This document shows positions 63,958 to 64,000 of a DNA stretch of 64,000 nt, piece by piece. The stretch's first letter is position 1. Each line of letters opens with the position of its first letter. The translations under genes were made by a program, and so were the position numbers. Under the pieces are notes generated by a model that ran no database searches, was not told the origin of the DNA, and saw nothing but the letters and a program-made list of their open reading frames with translations. Source of the stretch: Hydrocarboniclastica marina (GTDB lineage Bacteria > Pseudomonadota > Gammaproteobacteria > Pseudomonadales > Oleiphilaceae); the NCBI RefSeq assembly GCF_004851605.1, contig NZ_CP031093.1:62001-126000 (forward strand), given 5' to 3'.

Positions 63958-64000
63958 ATGGAAAACATCAAGCCCGTCATACATATCCTGAGCCTTTTGC
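63958..64000 (+). CDS. Start of a membrane protein, possibly TrkH-like (partial)
   Basis: ATG 63958 opens a frame running off the right edge: MENIKPVIHILSLL. The short charged start followed by a hydrophobic stretch resembles the N-terminus of TrkH-type potassium transporters, but 14 residues are far too few to be sure. Confidence 0.35.
   Translation, partial: MENIKPVIHILSLL

Overview
The window looks like a chromosomal segment of a GC-rich, halotolerant marine gammaproteobacterium. Support comes from a complete ectoine operon (ectABC plus a dedicated aspartate kinase) and from several genes of Pseudomonas type: a pqqABCDE-H cluster, an OprI-like lipoprotein, and a PA2778/PA2779-type pair. 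A Marinobacter-like lineage is my inference; no rRNA or other phylogenetic marker is present. Apart from one tRNA-Gly(CCC), the window is protein-coding. I saw no phage, transposase or CRISPR array.

Left part (1-15.3 kb): a flavoprotein of the HI0933-like group, an unknown probable lipoprotein, a membrane-anchored protein built from a repeated Val-Pro beta motif, an MtfA-like zinc peptidase and a YbiO-like mechanosensitive channel. Then comes the pyrroloquinoline quinone (PQQ) cluster on the minus strand, pqqA-B-C-D-E-H. It includes a 23-codon pqqA at 11660-11731 followed by an intrinsic terminator that probably sets the pqqA/pqqB ratio. Divergent from it are an ABC-2 type ATPase/permease pair of the kind linked to PQQ-dependent alcohol oxidation, a small unknown protein, an alpha/beta hydrolase and a Pmp3-family peptide.

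Iron region (15.4-24.8 kb): FhuC-D-B-like hydroxamate siderophore import genes on the plus strand converge with a TonB-dependent receptor and a PvdE/SyrD-type cyclic-peptide ABC exporter on the minus strand. Three Fur-box-like sites precede these units, and a short coupled leader ORF overlaps the start of fhuC. No siderophore synthase lies in the window. A UMF1-type MFS transporter diverges from the exporter.

Signalling and metabolism (24.9-42.7 kb): a double-hotdog thioesterase, a diguanylate cyclase, small unknown proteins, and a large hybrid histidine kinase with a degenerate second receiver, in a likely operon with a small membrane protein and a stand-alone receiver. These are followed by an exonuclease, queC-queE, a YfbR-type nucleotidase, a DUF748 AsmA-like giant, an isochorismatase-fold hydrolase, pdxH and a phosphopantetheinyl transferase.

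Right part (42.7-64 kb): a direct-repeat-flanked non-coding module, then the ectoine operon with a promoter-like site and a long-range inverted repeat in its leader. Next are a DUF302 protein, a PEBP-family protein, a PCu(A)C copper chaperone, a K+/H+ antiporter, tRNA-Gly, lipoproteins, the PA2778/PA2779 pair, a fatty acid hydroxylase-type membrane protein and a type II NADH dehydrogenase with a striking inverted-repeat leader. An OprI-like murein lipoprotein sits between two L,D-transpeptidase-fold genes, which suggests a local module for tethering the outer membrane to peptidoglycan. A GDT1-family Mn/Ca transporter, a MarR regulator with a DHA2 drug exporter, another MFS protein and the first codons of a probable membrane transporter complete the window.
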